Of a DNA stretch of 64,000 nucleotides, positions 36,979 to 47,863 are shown in pieces; positions within the stretch are counted from its first letter, which is position 1, and each line of letters begins with the position of its first letter. Made by a program: the position numbers and the translations under genes. Under the pieces are notes generated by a model. It saw nothing but the letters and a program-made list of their open reading frames with translations, did no database searches and was not told the DNA's origin. This DNA comes from Bacteroidaceae bacterium. GTDB lineage: Bacteria; Bacteroidota; Bacteroidia; Bacteroidales; Bacteroidaceae. The stretch spans positions 17,308 through 81,307 of the forward strand of contig JAFYYH010000008.1 of NCBI GenBank assembly GCA_017557635.1, given 5' to 3'.

Positions 36979-39900
36979 ATGGAAAAAACGAAAGAACCTG
37001 TACGATGGCGTAAGTTATTGCCATTGCTTTTAGTGTTCTTGTTCGGAACAGCCGGCCCTATTAAGGGTGCGACCAAATTCGAGAACACCTTCAAGATTGT
37101 AGAGCAGCCCAGACCGGGTCACCCCTACATCACAATTGAAATGGTATATTATGACTGGACAAACGGAAGCAACAGTTTCTTCCTACATGATTCAGGCGAC
37201 GGTTCTCACGACGGACCCGCCGTTTGGGTGGACGGCAAATACATCTGTTCACCAGACTGGGAGCTTGCATGGCCGGACACAGACCTTACCGGTAACGGAT
37301 CAGGCGCCAGCAGCGAAGCCTCAAAAGTTGACGGATGGTGGGGAAAAAGATATACCAAAGCCTACAGCGGCATTAATTATGTTGTCCGTTTCTGGAACCC
37401 CTATGAGTCCTGCACGGTCTCCAAGAACAGGAAGTTCTCTGTCCGCATGTGCATCTACATGGGCCAGATGGAGGTTGGTGTGGCACATTCTGTAAGAATC
37501 AGAGGCAAATGGAAGATCAACGGTGAAGGTTCATACTGGGTTGACAAGATCGTGACCACCAACGCCCTGTCTTCTCCATGGGGTGCCGGAGAACCCACAG
37601 CAAAGATGACCAACAACAACACCGTAGTTTTGAACGGTACTCTCAGCAGGAGTTACACCACAAAGATAGGTTTCTACAAGACATCCGAGGGTTCCGCGCC
37701 CACCGGTTTTGTAGCCCAGAACAAACTGTCAGGCGTAAAGACCTATACAGCCGATTCATACTCAGACCTGTCAAGCACCTATACACGCAGTGCCGACAAT
37801 CAGTACAACGGCTCAACAGTTGCCGTCCAGTATTTCTCGGAATTATCGGCCGATAACGAGTTGATTACCATATACCGCTGGTATAACGTAAACGTTCCCG
37901 GATTTGTCAAGCCTATCAACGTAGAAGCCAAACCGGATACCTGGACCAAATCTGTTTCTGTGACATGGGGCAAAGAGACTTCAAACAACCGCAGTACGGA
38001 AGGAACCTGGAGCGTATTCAGAGGCAATACCGAAATAGCCAGCAAACTGAGTTATGGCACCAACAGTTTCATCGACAAGAGTGTTCCGGCTTACAACCAA
38101 AGCTATACTTACAAGGTTGCATTCATACCCAACGATGCTCCCAACGGAACTGTGTACGCAAAGTTGACCGGAGCCAAGGCAGCTACAGTGGATCGCACAT
38201 GGAACATTACCGGTTTCACTGCCGAAGTCACCAAAGACAACAAGATCCAACTTAAATGGAACCACAATGCCATCAAGGACGCATCCGGCAGCAAGCCTTA
38301 CAATCTCAAGCTTCAGAGATCCGATGACGGCGGCGACACCTGGTCTGACCTGGAGACATTCACAATCAACAGTGAAAAGACCACAAGCGGCTCGCATACT
38401 GACAACTTCGAACTGGCAGGCAACCATGCCTACACTTATAAACTGAGTGTCAACCTGTTGGAATCCGACTATGTGAAAGAGTCCAATTCTGTAACTCTGG
38501 ACGGAACATCACTCACATCATTCGTTGCAACCCGCGGAGCCTACAACAACATGGTAAAACTCACATGGAAGGCCAAACAGGTAGGTTTCAACGAGACCAG
38601 TTACGTAGTTTACCGCCGTCCTCTGGGTTCAAGCGATGAAAAGGACTGGGTTCAGGTCTATTCAACATCAGGAACAGGTTCGAGCTACAGTTACGATGAC
38701 AACACCGTTCTTACCGGTACATACAACGAGTATAAGGTTGCAATCGTAGAGACATTGAATAACGGCAACCAGATAACCTACTCTTCAAAGACAACCGATG
38801 GTTTCACCTACTCGACAGGCGTAATAAGCGGCCGACTCACCTATGGAACCGGCACAGCAGTCGAGGGAGCCAAGGTTACTCTCAAGCCCCAGAACGGTGA
38901 CGGTGACATAAGCACCACCGGTACACATTCACTTCTGTTTACCGGTAACGACGCAGGTCTTTTCTATAAGAACGATGCTGCAACCGTACAGAAACTGTTC
39001 AACAAGGATTTCTCAGTCCAGATGTACATCAACCCCAAGTCATCTGAGATGAATGATCCCAACAAGCAGGTTTACAATCTGCTGCACGTCCTCCATGTAT
39101 TCTTCATGGGACTTCAGTACGATGCCGCCACCAATGCTTACACACTGCGCACATGGCTGAACGGCACTTTTGAAAACAGCAAATTCCAGATTCCGGCCGA
39201 TGAATGGAGCCAGATCACACTGGTACACAACCACGACGCCCAATTCACAGCTCTTCACTGTTTCACAAAGGATACAGTGATGACTGATACCGTCAAGATC
39301 GGTACTGTAGTCAATTGGGCCAAAAAGAACGGCAATGATCCCATGACCACCGACAAGCTGGACATCTTTGGTACAGCCGGTTCGGGAGACGGATCCGACA
39401 ACAACTTCCGCGGTTATGCCGACGAGTTCCGTTTCTTCACCAAGGCTCTGACCGAGAAGGAGGTACAGCGCAACTACAACCATCCTTTGGCCGGCAATGA
39501 GGACGGACTTGCCATCTATTATCCCTTTGATGAGGGTCTGGCAGTTCAGACCATTGCATATGACTACTCCAAGACCAACGGTATATCAAACGAGCGTCAT
39601 GCCCAGACAACCGTTGCCGCTTACTCAACGGACATCATTCCTCTTGAGGAGCAGTTGAGCCTGATGACATACACTGACGTGAACGGTAACTTTACAATCC
39701 GTGGCGTGCCCTTTGTAGGTGACGGTACATCATACAGCGTCATCCCGACTCTGGGAATACACCAGTTCTCACCCAGTTCACAGTCACGCTTTGTAAGCCA
39801 GTCTTCACTCATCCACAGCGGTGTCGATTTTGATGACGTATCATCATTCCCCGTAAGCGGTACCGTATTCTATGAGAACACCACCTACCCCGTTGACGGC

Positions 39901-42900
39901 GTAAGCTTCAGGGTTGACGGTGTTACATGCACCATGGACGGTGATGTGATAACCACCAATGAAAGAGGTGAATACACCATCAGCGTACCCATAGGTGACC
40001 ACTACATCGTTGCCGAGAAGAACGGTCACACCTTTGCCCTTGACGGACGCTATCCGGCCAAGGCGGGAACCAAGCATACTTTCAACCAGGAGATCAAGAA
40101 CCTGGAGTTCTATGACAACACTCTTGTAAACTTTACCGGACGCGTAGTCGGCGGAAGCATACAGGGTGACAAGTCAGTAGGTTTCGGACTCAGCACCAAT
40201 AACATCGGTGTGGCAGAACTCCAGCTTACTCCGCTCAACACAGACTACAGCCTCAACTCCGTAAAGAAGTACAATGCAGACAGCACGGCATACTGGTATG
40301 ATGTCAATACCGTAGAACGCGCTGCCGAATCTGCAACGCAGGCTATAGCCAGCAACACTTATTTCGGTGCGAACAAGACATTCTGCAACACCATTTACAT
40401 CAACACCGACCCCAATACAGGTGAGTTCTCAGCCAAACTGCCGCCGCTTGAATATGCCATCAACAGCATCAAGGTGGTAAAGACCCAGCAGGCTCTCCTG
40501 GATAACGGCGTTACCGTTGATATGACCAGCACTACCCGTCAGACCAGCGATACCCTGTATCATGATGACGGTTCATATGAGCTCTATACCTATGACAACC
40601 TTTATAAGAAGGTATATCACAGCGAGCCTAAATTTACAGTCAAGCAGGCTGACCGTGAGGACGGATCATTCGGTATAGACACATATTCATTCGTTGCAGG
40701 TGAGGAGACTGTCACACTTGACGACATCTATTCCGTAGAGAACGGCAACATCACCTACAAATACGGAGCACCTCTGTTCATCAAGGAGGACAACTACATC
40801 TTCAACCTGGAGGGATATGAACTCTACACCAACCAGGATGACAAGAACAATATTATTATAGATAAGGTACCTCTTATCGGAAACGTCGTAACCATCAACA
40901 ACGCCCTGTCTGCAAGCCAGAGCGTATACGTGGAGGACGGCACCACCAATCAGGGTGAAACGGTCAAGGCCGGACAGGTAGTTGAACTCAGAAGCAACCA
41001 GCTGACACTTGACAGCCTTGGCACAGCCAAGTATGAGTGGAAGGCAGGTCTGCCTAACATTTCAGGCGACTTTACACGTACCATCTCCATCAACTACGAC
41101 ATTGAGGGACGTCCCTATCAGTGGGACGGCAACGGAATGAAGGGTATCATCCTGGGTTCTCTTGCAACGGGTAACAATTTCATCACTGCAGGTCCTGACA
41201 AACTGCTCATGATCCTGCGTGACCCACCCGGAACAAACTCACATGCCGAGTGGAGCACCGGTAGCGTTACCACCACATCAAATGTAAAGGGAGCCACCTT
41301 TACTGAAAACGCATCAGTTTCATTGAAGCACCGTTTCGGACTTCATACCGAAATCATTGCCGGTACTCCCGGTGTAGGTGACATTACGGTTCTTGAGGCC
41401 AAGGATGACCTGGAGATAGGTGCCAAGATGGAGAGTGAGGGTGAGAGTTCCACAAAGATGGAGACAACCACCACCATCACTCAGGCCTTCTCGACATCAA
41501 GCGATCCCGAATACGTAGGTGCACAGGGTGACGTGTTCATCGGACAGTCAACCAACATCATTTTCGGCAAGGCACGTAACGTGGACTTCAAGCGTGAGGC
41601 CGACGGAACAATACACATCGTTCTGGAGGACATCATGACAACCGGCCTTGAGTTCGGAACACTGTTCAGTTACACCCTTAACTACATTGAGAACGTACTG
41701 TTCCCCAACTACGAGTTGCTGCTTGACAACAAACTGGAGACAGTAAGCAAGCAGGAGTATCTTACCACCAGTGAGATTACCTCCGGCCGCACCAGACCCA
41801 GATATATCACCACACTTGAGGCCGATGACCCCAAGTTCGGAAAGCCCGGAACATACAAGTTCCTTGTTCCCAAGGATGTTGACGAGAACTTTGAGGACAG
41901 TGTAATCTGGATCATGCAGCAGTTGGAGAACTGGAAGACATACCTGGCCAAGAATGAGGAGGAGAAGGTTAAGGCATTCGAGAACCGCGCCGCCGATACC
42001 CGCAACTACTCATTTGATTCAGGTAGTGACGTGACCTACTCCATCCAGGTGGATTCAACCAAGACAACCACATGGGACTGGAAGGTATCTGCCGGTATCA
42101 CCATCAACAACTCATTCGGATTTGATGTCAAGGGATTCGGTCTCGAGTGCACCATCCAGGATGAGACCATGGGAGGTACCCATGAGGTTGACGAGAACGG
42201 AAAGGCCACCAGCACCACATACTCGTTCACACTCTCCGAGGAGGGCGATGATGACGCTATCTCAGTCGATGTATTCGACTACGGTTCATACGGTCCCATC
42301 TTCCGCACCCGCGGCGGTCAGACCTGCAACCCGTATGAGGGCAAGGTGGTTACAAAGTACTACCAGCCCGGTACCGTAATCATGGATGCCACCATGCAGA
42401 TTGAGATGCCTAAGATATCTGTTGACATACCCGAACTGACCGATATACCTTCAGGTGGTACAGCCAACTACACACTGCGTCTGTCCAACCAGTCAGAGAT
42501 TGATGAGGATGTTTATTACAAACTCATTATGATCGATGAGACCAACCCCAACGGAGCACAGCTCATCATTGACGGAAAGACCCTCATCGATGACCGTCTC
42601 ATCAAGGTACCTGCCGGTCAGACCATAACCAAGGCTCTCCAGCTCAAGCAGACCAACCCGAGTATCCTCAATTATGAGAGAATCGGTATTGTTCTGGCTT
42701 CACAGACACAGTATGATCCTACCAGCACTTGGGATGTAATTGCCGATACAGCCTATATATCAGCATACTTCGTTCCATCATCATCGGACGTAACCATGCA
42801 GCTGGACAACACTCTGATCAACTCAACCACAGGTACTGACCTGAACGTATCATTCAAGGACTTTGATCCCAACTATCTTGGCCTGAAGGCATTCCGCCTG

Positions 42901-45900
42901 CAGTACAAGAAGCAGGGCAGCGCCAACTGGACACAGTTCAAGGAGTATGTACTTGGTACTCCTACCGGAAATCAGGAGAAACTGCCCAGCGGAGGTGTAA
43001 TAACCTACAAACTCCCCATGGCATCATTCTCGGACGGTGATTATCTGTTCCGCGTAGTATCTGTAAGCACATTCGGTACGGATGAGGTTTACAAGTACAG
43101 CCAGGAGATGGCAGTCACCAAGGACATGCAGCGTCCGCGTCCGCTCGGTCAGCCCGAGCCCGCCGACGGTATCCTGAGCATAGGCGACGATCTGAGCATC
43201 ACATTCAATGAGCCCTTCATGAACGGTGAGATCACCAAGACCGGCAACTTTATCCTGACCGGCGTCCTGAACGGAGCTGCCATTGATCATGAGACCGCCC
43301 TGCGTATGTCGGGAAGCGACCTGACTGCCGCAACCGAGGCCGACATCAACCTGGCCGGCAAGGAGTTCTCATTTGACATGTGGGTTAAGATTGACGGAGC
43401 AGGCACCATCCTGAGCCACGGCAACGGTAACACCAAATTCACTGTCGGAGTTACATCGGACAACAAGCTTGATGTGAACATTGCCGGTACTTCATACAAG
43501 TCAAACAACGCACTGCCCACCGGCAAGTGGATATTCCTGACCCTCTCATTCGCCAAGAACGGAAGCAGTTACAAGCTGATTGCCGCCAAGGCCGATGACA
43601 GCGGAGCAGGCAACATCATCACCGCTTATGACATCAATGAGTATTCAGGCAACGGACAGCTTGCCGTAGGTAAGGGAATGAACGGTGCCATCCATGAACT
43701 CCTGCTCTGGGATACCGCCCGTGACATCACCACCGCTCTTGTTGACCGCAGCAAGACCAAGAATCCTTCAACCCGTCATCTGGCAGGTTACTGGAAAATG
43801 AATGAGGGTGAAGGCACTGAAATCACCGACTACTCAAGGGCACGCCATATGGTTATGTCCGATGAGTCATGGTACCTGAACAATGAGAACCTGTCAGTTC
43901 AGCTGAACGGCAACTCTGCCCTCCTGCTCAACCTCTCCGAGTCACCCCACACTCCCGGTGATGACTACATGGTTGAGTTCTGGATGCGTACTTCACAGAG
44001 CACAGGCACAGCCCAGCTCATTCAGGCTGCAGGCGTAGGCCTCTCTCTCGAGAACGGATTGCTTAAACTTACATCCGATGAGAGTAAGTTTGATGCAAGT
44101 TCAGTATCACTGGCAGACAACACATGGCATCATATTGCACTTAACGTGCTTCGCATAGGTTCTGCAGCTGTCTATGTTGATGGCGAGCGTACCATAAACA
44201 CCAGCGCGCAGAACCTTGGAAGCATTGCAACTGACAATATGGTTGTTGGTGCAAAACGCACAAAGGCAAACTTCGGCTACACATACAGCAACTACTTCAT
44301 CGGTAATATCGATGAGGTACGTGTATGGAACGCAACACTTGACGCCACTCAGATCAGCACCAAGCGTAAGCTTCGTCTCAACGGTACCGAGGAAGGTCTT
44401 GTAGCCTACTATGCATTCGAGACCAAGGCTCTTGACAGCGGCAATCAGATCATCACCAAGGGTTATGCTACTGATCTGGTAAGCGGCAAACACCAGGCTA
44501 AGCTCACAACCGACGGTCAGATCAGTTATGCAACCGAGGCTCCCGCTCTGCGCAACAAGCAGATCGAGACCAACGTAAGCTATGACTTTACGGCATCTGA
44601 CACCAAGATCGTTCTCTCCATCGATGAGGATCCCGCCATCATCGAGGGTTGCTACCTGAACCTGACGGTACGCGACCTGCGTGATGCCAACGGTAACTAC
44701 TCAGAGCCTGTCAACTGGACAGTATTCGTTAACCGCAACGAACTGGAGTGGAAGGAGGAAGAGCTTAAGCTGACCACTCACGTCAAGGATGAGACATCGG
44801 CCACTGCCACCATCGTCAACAAGGGCGGTGTACAGCAGCTGTGGTCATTGAGCGGTATGCCTTCATGGCTCGAGGCAAGCGCTGACTATGGTGTAACCAA
44901 CCCGACAGCCGAGTCACGCATCACCTTCACCGTAAGCGAGTCAACGCCTATCGGCCACTATGAGGAGACCATCTACCTGAAGGGTAACAACGGAATTGAG
45001 ACACCTCTCACCGTCAGCGTAACCGTAACAGGCGATGTTCCCACATGGAGCGTAAGGGCTAATGACTATGAGATGCCTATGAGCGTGATCAGCGTTCTCA
45101 ACATGCCGGGAACTACAGCCGATGATCCTAACGACCTTGTAGCCGCCTTCATTGACGGAGTATGCCGCGGTGTGGCACATCCCGAGTACAAGAAGCGTTA
45201 TGATACATACTATGTGACAATGGATATCTACGGTAACAGCACCGATGCAGACAAGGAGGTAACCTTCCGTGCATACGACGCCTCAACCGGAACAATCTAT
45301 CCTATCGTCGAGAGCAGCGAGAAGATCGGATTCAACGCTCTTGACCTCATTGGAAGATATGATACTCCCACCACCCTCACCGCAGTTGACAAGATTGAGC
45401 AGACAACAGAACTCAAGAAGGGCTGGAACTGGTTCTCACTCTACGTCAAGTCCGATGACATGAACGCCAAGTCAGTATTCAGCGGCGTAGCCGATGGTCT
45501 GGTAATGGTTAAGGGCCAGAGTCAGGAGGAAGGATTCATCATGCATGAGAATGGCAAGTGGGCCGGCTCAATGAAGAATCTGACCAACAGCCGCATGTAC
45601 TCTGTAAAGATGTCAGCCGATCAGGACTTCAGCCTTATCGGAGGCCGCATCAGTGCACAGGACCAGAAGATCACCATCGTCCGCGGTTGGAACTGGGTAG
45701 GTTACTATGGCAGTCAGGTAATCTCTGTTACCGACGCTTTGGCCGGCATGAATCCTCAGAACGGCGATATCATCAAGGGACAGAGCGGAGTTGCATACTA
45801 TGACAACTTCGAGTGGAACGGTTCACTTAAGACCTTGGAGCCCGGACACGGCTACATGATCATGAGTACCACCGATGCTGAGCGTCAGTTCAGTTATCCT

Positions 45901-46386
45901 TCAGTAACCACTTCACCGCGTCGTGCACCGAAGATGGCCACCGCTCCCTCATCATTCGATCCTGTTGACTATCATGAGTTCTCAGGTAACATGATTGTAA
46001 TTGCCAAGGTTCTCTTTAACGGTCAGCCCGCTAAGGATGCAGAACTCGCAATATTCGCTGAGGGTCAGTGCCGTCAGGCTGAGTTCACCGATGAGGACGG
46101 AATGGTTTACATGACCGTACCCGGTGACAAGCAGACCACACTGAGAGCTGTAGCTGTAATCAACGGTCTGTTCTACAATATCGAGCAGAGCGTAGACTAC
46201 AGAAATGACGATATCGTTGGTTCACCCAGCAATCCTCTGGTACTCACCGTAGGAAGCCAGACAACCGGTATCTCTGCAATCAATGCTGATTCAGACGATA
46301 TGATGTTTGACCTGCAGGGTCGCAAGGTTGAGAGTGACACCCAGAACGGAATCATCATCAAGGGCAGAAAGAAGATCATCAAGTAA
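36979..46386 (+). CDS. Giant secreted LamG-domain surface protein (3135 residues)
   Basis: By far the largest gene here. A signal peptide (core LLPLLLVFLFGTAG, residues 13-26) starts it. Fibronectin-III-like strands fill about 310-610 and a carboxypeptidase-regulatory-like module lies near 615-640. Three LamG/concanavalin-like domains are at about 650-840, 2103-2275 and 2304-2480, each closing with a D/ExVR/FxWNA-type or DEFRFF motif. A BACON-like beta domain is at about 2590-2690. Two tandem modules each contain GWNW and KGQS with a later W(A/N)GS (about 2810-2970). It ends FDLQGRKVESD...IKGRKKIIK, a tail common in Prevotella-like surface proteins. Residues about 1400-2000 match no family I recognise. 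Likely cell-surface adhesion or glycan binding; the exact role is unknown. A terminator follows. Confidence 0.85.
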   Translation: MEKTKEPVRWRKLLPLLLVFLFGTAGPIKGATKFENTFKIVEQPRPGHPYITIEMVYYDWTNGSNSFFLHDSGDGSHDGPAVWVDGKYICSPDWELAWPDTDLTGNGSGASSEASKVDGWWGKRYTKAYSGINYVVRFWNPYESCTVSKNRKFSVRMCIYMGQMEVGVAHSVRIRGKWKINGEGSYWVDKIVTTNALSSPWGAGEPTAKMTNNNTVVLNGTLSRSYTTKIGFYKTSEGSAPTGFVAQNKLSGVKTYTADSYSDLSSTYTRSADNQYNGSTVAVQYFSELSADNELITIYRWYNVNVPGFVKPINVEAKPDTWTKSVSVTWGKETSNNRSTEGTWSVFRGNTEIASKLSYGTNSFIDKSVPAYNQSYTYKVAFIPNDAPNGTVYAKLTGAKAATVDRTWNITGFTAEVTKDNKIQLKWNHNAIKDASGSKPYNLKLQRSDDGGDTWSDLETFTINSEKTTSGSHTDNFELAGNHAYTYKLSVNLLESDYVKESNSVTLDGTSLTSFVATRGAYNNMVKLTWKAKQVGFNETSYVVYRRPLGSSDEKDWVQVYSTSGTGSSYSYDDNTVLTGTYNEYKVAIVETLNNGNQITYSSKTTDGFTYSTGVISGRLTYGTGTAVEGAKVTLKPQNGDGDISTTGTHSLLFTGNDAGLFYKNDAATVQKLFNKDFSVQMYINPKSSEMNDPNKQVYNLLHVLHVFFMGLQYDAATNAYTLRTWLNGTFENSKFQIPADEWSQITLVHNHDAQFTALHCFTKDTVMTDTVKIGTVVNWAKKNGNDPMTTDKLDIFGTAGSGDGSDNNFRGYADEFRFFTKALTEKEVQRNYNHPLAGNEDGLAIYYPFDEGLAVQTIAYDYSKTNGISNERHAQTTVAAYSTDIIPLEEQLSLMTYTDVNGNFTIRGVPFVGDGTSYSVIPTLGIHQFSPSSQSRFVSQSSLIHSGVDFDDVSSFPVSGTVFYENTTYPVDGVSFRVDGVTCTMDGDVITTNERGEYTISVPIGDHYIVAEKNGHTFALDGRYPAKAGTKHTFNQEIKNLEFYDNTLVNFTGRVVGGSIQGDKSVGFGLSTNNIGVAELQLTPLNTDYSLNSVKKYNADSTAYWYDVNTVERAAESATQAIASNTYFGANKTFCNTIYINTDPNTGEFSAKLPPLEYAINSIKVVKTQQALLDNGVTVDMTSTTRQTSDTLYHDDGSYELYTYDNLYKKVYHSEPKFTVKQADREDGSFGIDTYSFVAGEETVTLDDIYSVENGNITYKYGAPLFIKEDNYIFNLEGYELYTNQDDKNNIIIDKVPLIGNVVTINNALSASQSVYVEDGTTNQGETVKAGQVVELRSNQLTLDSLGTAKYEWKAGLPNISGDFTRTISINYDIEGRPYQWDGNGMKGIILGSLATGNNFITAGPDKLLMILRDPPGTNSHAEWSTGSVTTTSNVKGATFTENASVSLKHRFGLHTEIIAGTPGVGDITVLEAKDDLEIGAKMESEGESSTKMETTTTITQAFSTSSDPEYVGAQGDVFIGQSTNIIFGKARNVDFKREADGTIHIVLEDIMTTGLEFGTLFSYTLNYIENVLFPNYELLLDNKLETVSKQEYLTTSEITSGRTRPRYITTLEADDPKFGKPGTYKFLVPKDVDENFEDSVIWIMQQLENWKTYLAKNEEEKVKAFENRAADTRNYSFDSGSDVTYSIQVDSTKTTTWDWKVSAGITINNSFGFDVKGFGLECTIQDETMGGTHEVDENGKATSTTYSFTLSEEGDDDAISVDVFDYGSYGPIFRTRGGQTCNPYEGKVVTKYYQPGTVIMDATMQIEMPKISVDIPELTDIPSGGTANYTLRLSNQSEIDEDVYYKLIMIDETNPNGAQLIIDGKTLIDDRLIKVPAGQTITKALQLKQTNPSILNYERIGIVLASQTQYDPTSTWDVIADTAYISAYFVPSSSDVTMQLDNTLINSTTGTDLNVSFKDFDPNYLGLKAFRLQYKKQGSANWTQFKEYVLGTPTGNQEKLPSGGVITYKLPMASFSDGDYLFRVVSVSTFGTDEVYKYSQEMAVTKDMQRPRPLGQPEPADGILSIGDDLSITFNEPFMNGEITKTGNFILTGVLNGAAIDHETALRMSGSDLTAATEADINLAGKEFSFDMWVKIDGAGTILSHGNGNTKFTVGVTSDNKLDVNIAGTSYKSNNALPTGKWIFLTLSFAKNGSSYKLIAAKADDSGAGNIITAYDINEYSGNGQLAVGKGMNGAIHELLLWDTARDITTALVDRSKTKNPSTRHLAGYWKMNEGEGTEITDYSRARHMVMSDESWYLNNENLSVQLNGNSALLLNLSESPHTPGDDYMVEFWMRTSQSTGTAQLIQAAGVGLSLENGLLKLTSDESKFDASSVSLADNTWHHIALNVLRIGSAAVYVDGERTINTSAQNLGSIATDNMVVGAKRTKANFGYTYSNYFIGNIDEVRVWNATLDATQISTKRKLRLNGTEEGLVAYYAFETKALDSGNQIITKGYATDLVSGKHQAKLTTDGQISYATEAPALRNKQIETNVSYDFTASDTKIVLSIDEDPAIIEGCYLNLTVRDLRDANGNYSEPVNWTVFVNRNELEWKEEELKLTTHVKDETSATATIVNKGGVQQLWSLSGMPSWLEASADYGVTNPTAESRITFTVSESTPIGHYEETIYLKGNNGIETPLTVSVTVTGDVPTWSVRANDYEMPMSVISVLNMPGTTADDPNDLVAAFIDGVCRGVAHPEYKKRYDTYYVTMDIYGNSTDADKEVTFRAYDASTGTIYPIVESSEKIGFNALDLIGRYDTPTTLTAVDKIEQTTELKKGWNWFSLYVKSDDMNAKSVFSGVADGLVMVKGQSQEEGFIMHENGKWAGSMKNLTNSRMYSVKMSADQDFSLIGGRISAQDQKITIVRGWNWVGYYGSQVISVTDALAGMNPQNGDIIKGQSGVAYYDNFEWNGSLKTLEPGHGYMIMSTTDAERQFSYPSVTTSPRRAPKMATAPSSFDPVDYHEFSGNMIVIAKVLFNGQPAKDAELAIFAEGQCRQAEFTDEDGMVYMTVPGDKQTTLRAVAVINGLFYNIEQSVDYRNDDIVGSPSNPLVLTVGSQTTGISAINADSDDMMFDLQGRKVESDTQNGIIIKGRKKIIK

Positions 46387-46405
46387 GTCCGCCCGACCTG
46401 AATGA

Positions 46406-46443
46406 AATACCGGTGCCCCGCACGAGGCACCGGTATTTTTTTT
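46406..46443 (+). terminator. Terminator after giant LamG gene
   Basis: AATACCGGTGCC (46406-46417) pairs with GGCACCGGTATT (46426-46437), then a T-run to 46443. It also lies at the 3' end of the convergent permease gene and may serve both. Confidence 0.92.
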
Positions 46444-46444
46444 A

Positions 46445-47683
46445 TTACTCAAAACGGATAGACTTGGAAGGAACAATCCTCGAGATGACTGCACTTGGAA
46501 GCAGCATCATCAGCATGGAGAGCAGGAACATGGTGACATTGAGAGTGATGAGCCATCCTGCTCCCAATTGCATAGGTACGCTGTCCAGATAATAGTTGGC
46601 CGGATCCAGCGGGAACAGATGGAACCACTGCTGTACAAGACAGAGCACTATTCCTATCGCATTACCTATCAGCATTCCCTTAAGGATAATGTATGAAGCC
46701 AGACGCAGGAAAATCTTCCTGACCGTCCTGTTCGATGCACCCAGAGACTTGAGCGTTCCTATCGTTGCAGTACGCTCGAATATGATAATGAGCAGGCCCG
46801 ATATCATGGTGAATCCCGCTATGCCCAACATAAGGGCCAGGATAATCCAGACATTCAGGTCCAGAACTTCGAGCCATGCAAACAGGCCCGAATGGGTATC
46901 GTAAAGCGTACGTACCAGATAATCCTCACCTGTCTGATTCTCAAGGTTATTCATCACCTCACGCACCTGTGAGTAGCCGTTATCGACATCGTTCACACTG
47001 GTAAGACCTATCTCCAGGCCGCTGTATTCGTAAGGTTCCCAGTCATTGAGACGCTGAAGCAGCTGGAGTTCCGCTATTCCGAACATGCGGTCATACTCCA
47101 GGAATCCGGTCTCATAGACACCCGTAACCGTCAGACGGCGAATGCGTACCTGGTTCTGCATGAAATAGACATCGGCCTTGGAGCCCACGTCCAGTCCGAG
47201 CATATCGGCTATGTTCCTTGAAAGGACCACCCAGTTGTTGCCCAGCGAATCCTTGGGTTCCGGGAATCCGCCGCGTACCATGTACCGGTTCAGGAAAGTA
47301 CGGTCATAATCCGGGCCGATGCCCTTGAGCATGAAACCGTGGAAAGCCTCATCTGTACGGATTATACAGGGTTTGTTGATGTAGGGCTGCACATGAACCA
47401 CCAGGTCCTGTGCCATCAGGGAGTTCATGGCATCGGCATTGCAGGTTACCGGATCCTCGACCACGCCCAGACCCACGCGCGAGTTGGTGACGGTGATATG
47501 CTGCGAGAATCCCATGACCTTGTCACGTATCTGACTCTTGAATCCGCGCGTGATGGCCAGAGTAAGGATCATAACGGTCAAACCTACCGCAATACCCGCC
47601 GTAGCGATGATGATTGCAGGACGCGAGCCACCTCTTACGCCCTCATCCCTACCGTACAGTCTTCTGGCCAGAAACTTCTCCAC
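46445..47683 (-). CDS. LolC/LolE-type ABC transporter permease
   Basis: A 412-residue inner-membrane protein of the MacB/FtsX permease family. An N-terminal helix (about 22-45; AIIIATAGIAVGLTVMILTLAI) leads into a periplasmic core domain (about 50-260), and three C-terminal helices follow (LALMLGIAGFTMISGLLIII; the region after RLASYIILKGMLIGNAIGI; LNVTMFLLSMLMMLLPSAV). This layout is that of LolC/LolE, which release lipoproteins from the inner membrane. The start is GTG 47683. The matching LolD ATPase gene is not adjacent, so a related macrolide/lipid exporter subunit is the alternative. Confidence 0.82.
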   Translation of the reverse strand: MEKFLARRLYGRDEGVRGGSRPAIIIATAGIAVGLTVMILTLAITRGFKSQIRDKVMGFSQHITVTNSRVGLGVVEDPVTCNADAMNSLMAQDLVVHVQPYINKPCIIRTDEAFHGFMLKGIGPDYDRTFLNRYMVRGGFPEPKDSLGNNWVVLSRNIADMLGLDVGSKADVYFMQNQVRIRRLTVTGVYETGFLEYDRMFGIAELQLLQRLNDWEPYEYSGLEIGLTSVNDVDNGYSQVREVMNNLENQTGEDYLVRTLYDTHSGLFAWLEVLDLNVWIILALMLGIAGFTMISGLLIIIFERTATIGTLKSLGASNRTVRKIFLRLASYIILKGMLIGNAIGIVLCLVQQWFHLFPLDPANYYLDSVPMQLGAGWLITLNVTMFLLSMLMMLLPSAVISRIVPSKSIRFE

Positions 47684-47704
47684 TGCAAATCTTTATAGTT
47701 GACG

Positions 47705-47712
47705 CGAAGATA
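47705..47712 (-). promoter_or_regulatory. Candidate -7 element (TATCTTCG variant)
   Basis: TATCTTCG on the minus strand, 21 bases before the GTG start of the permease. It is identical to the element upstream of the unknown secreted gene at 33940-33947. Confidence 0.4.
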
Positions 47713-47863
47713 GTTCATTTGATGCTCTTTGCCACATGATAAAACGTCTAATTTGACGAATTTCATTATTATTTCTTTTTTGATACTGCGATTATCTAAG
47801 CTGAAATCCACCAGCCTGCATGGCTTCATAACTTTCGGTCCACAAAACCACATTGACAGCTAT

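Noticed and set aside
46361-46386. C-terminal tail of the giant protein as a type IX secretion signal
   Set aside because: The short IKGRKKIIK tail resembles a common Prevotella-type ending, but the full sorting domain and any por/gld genes are not visible here.
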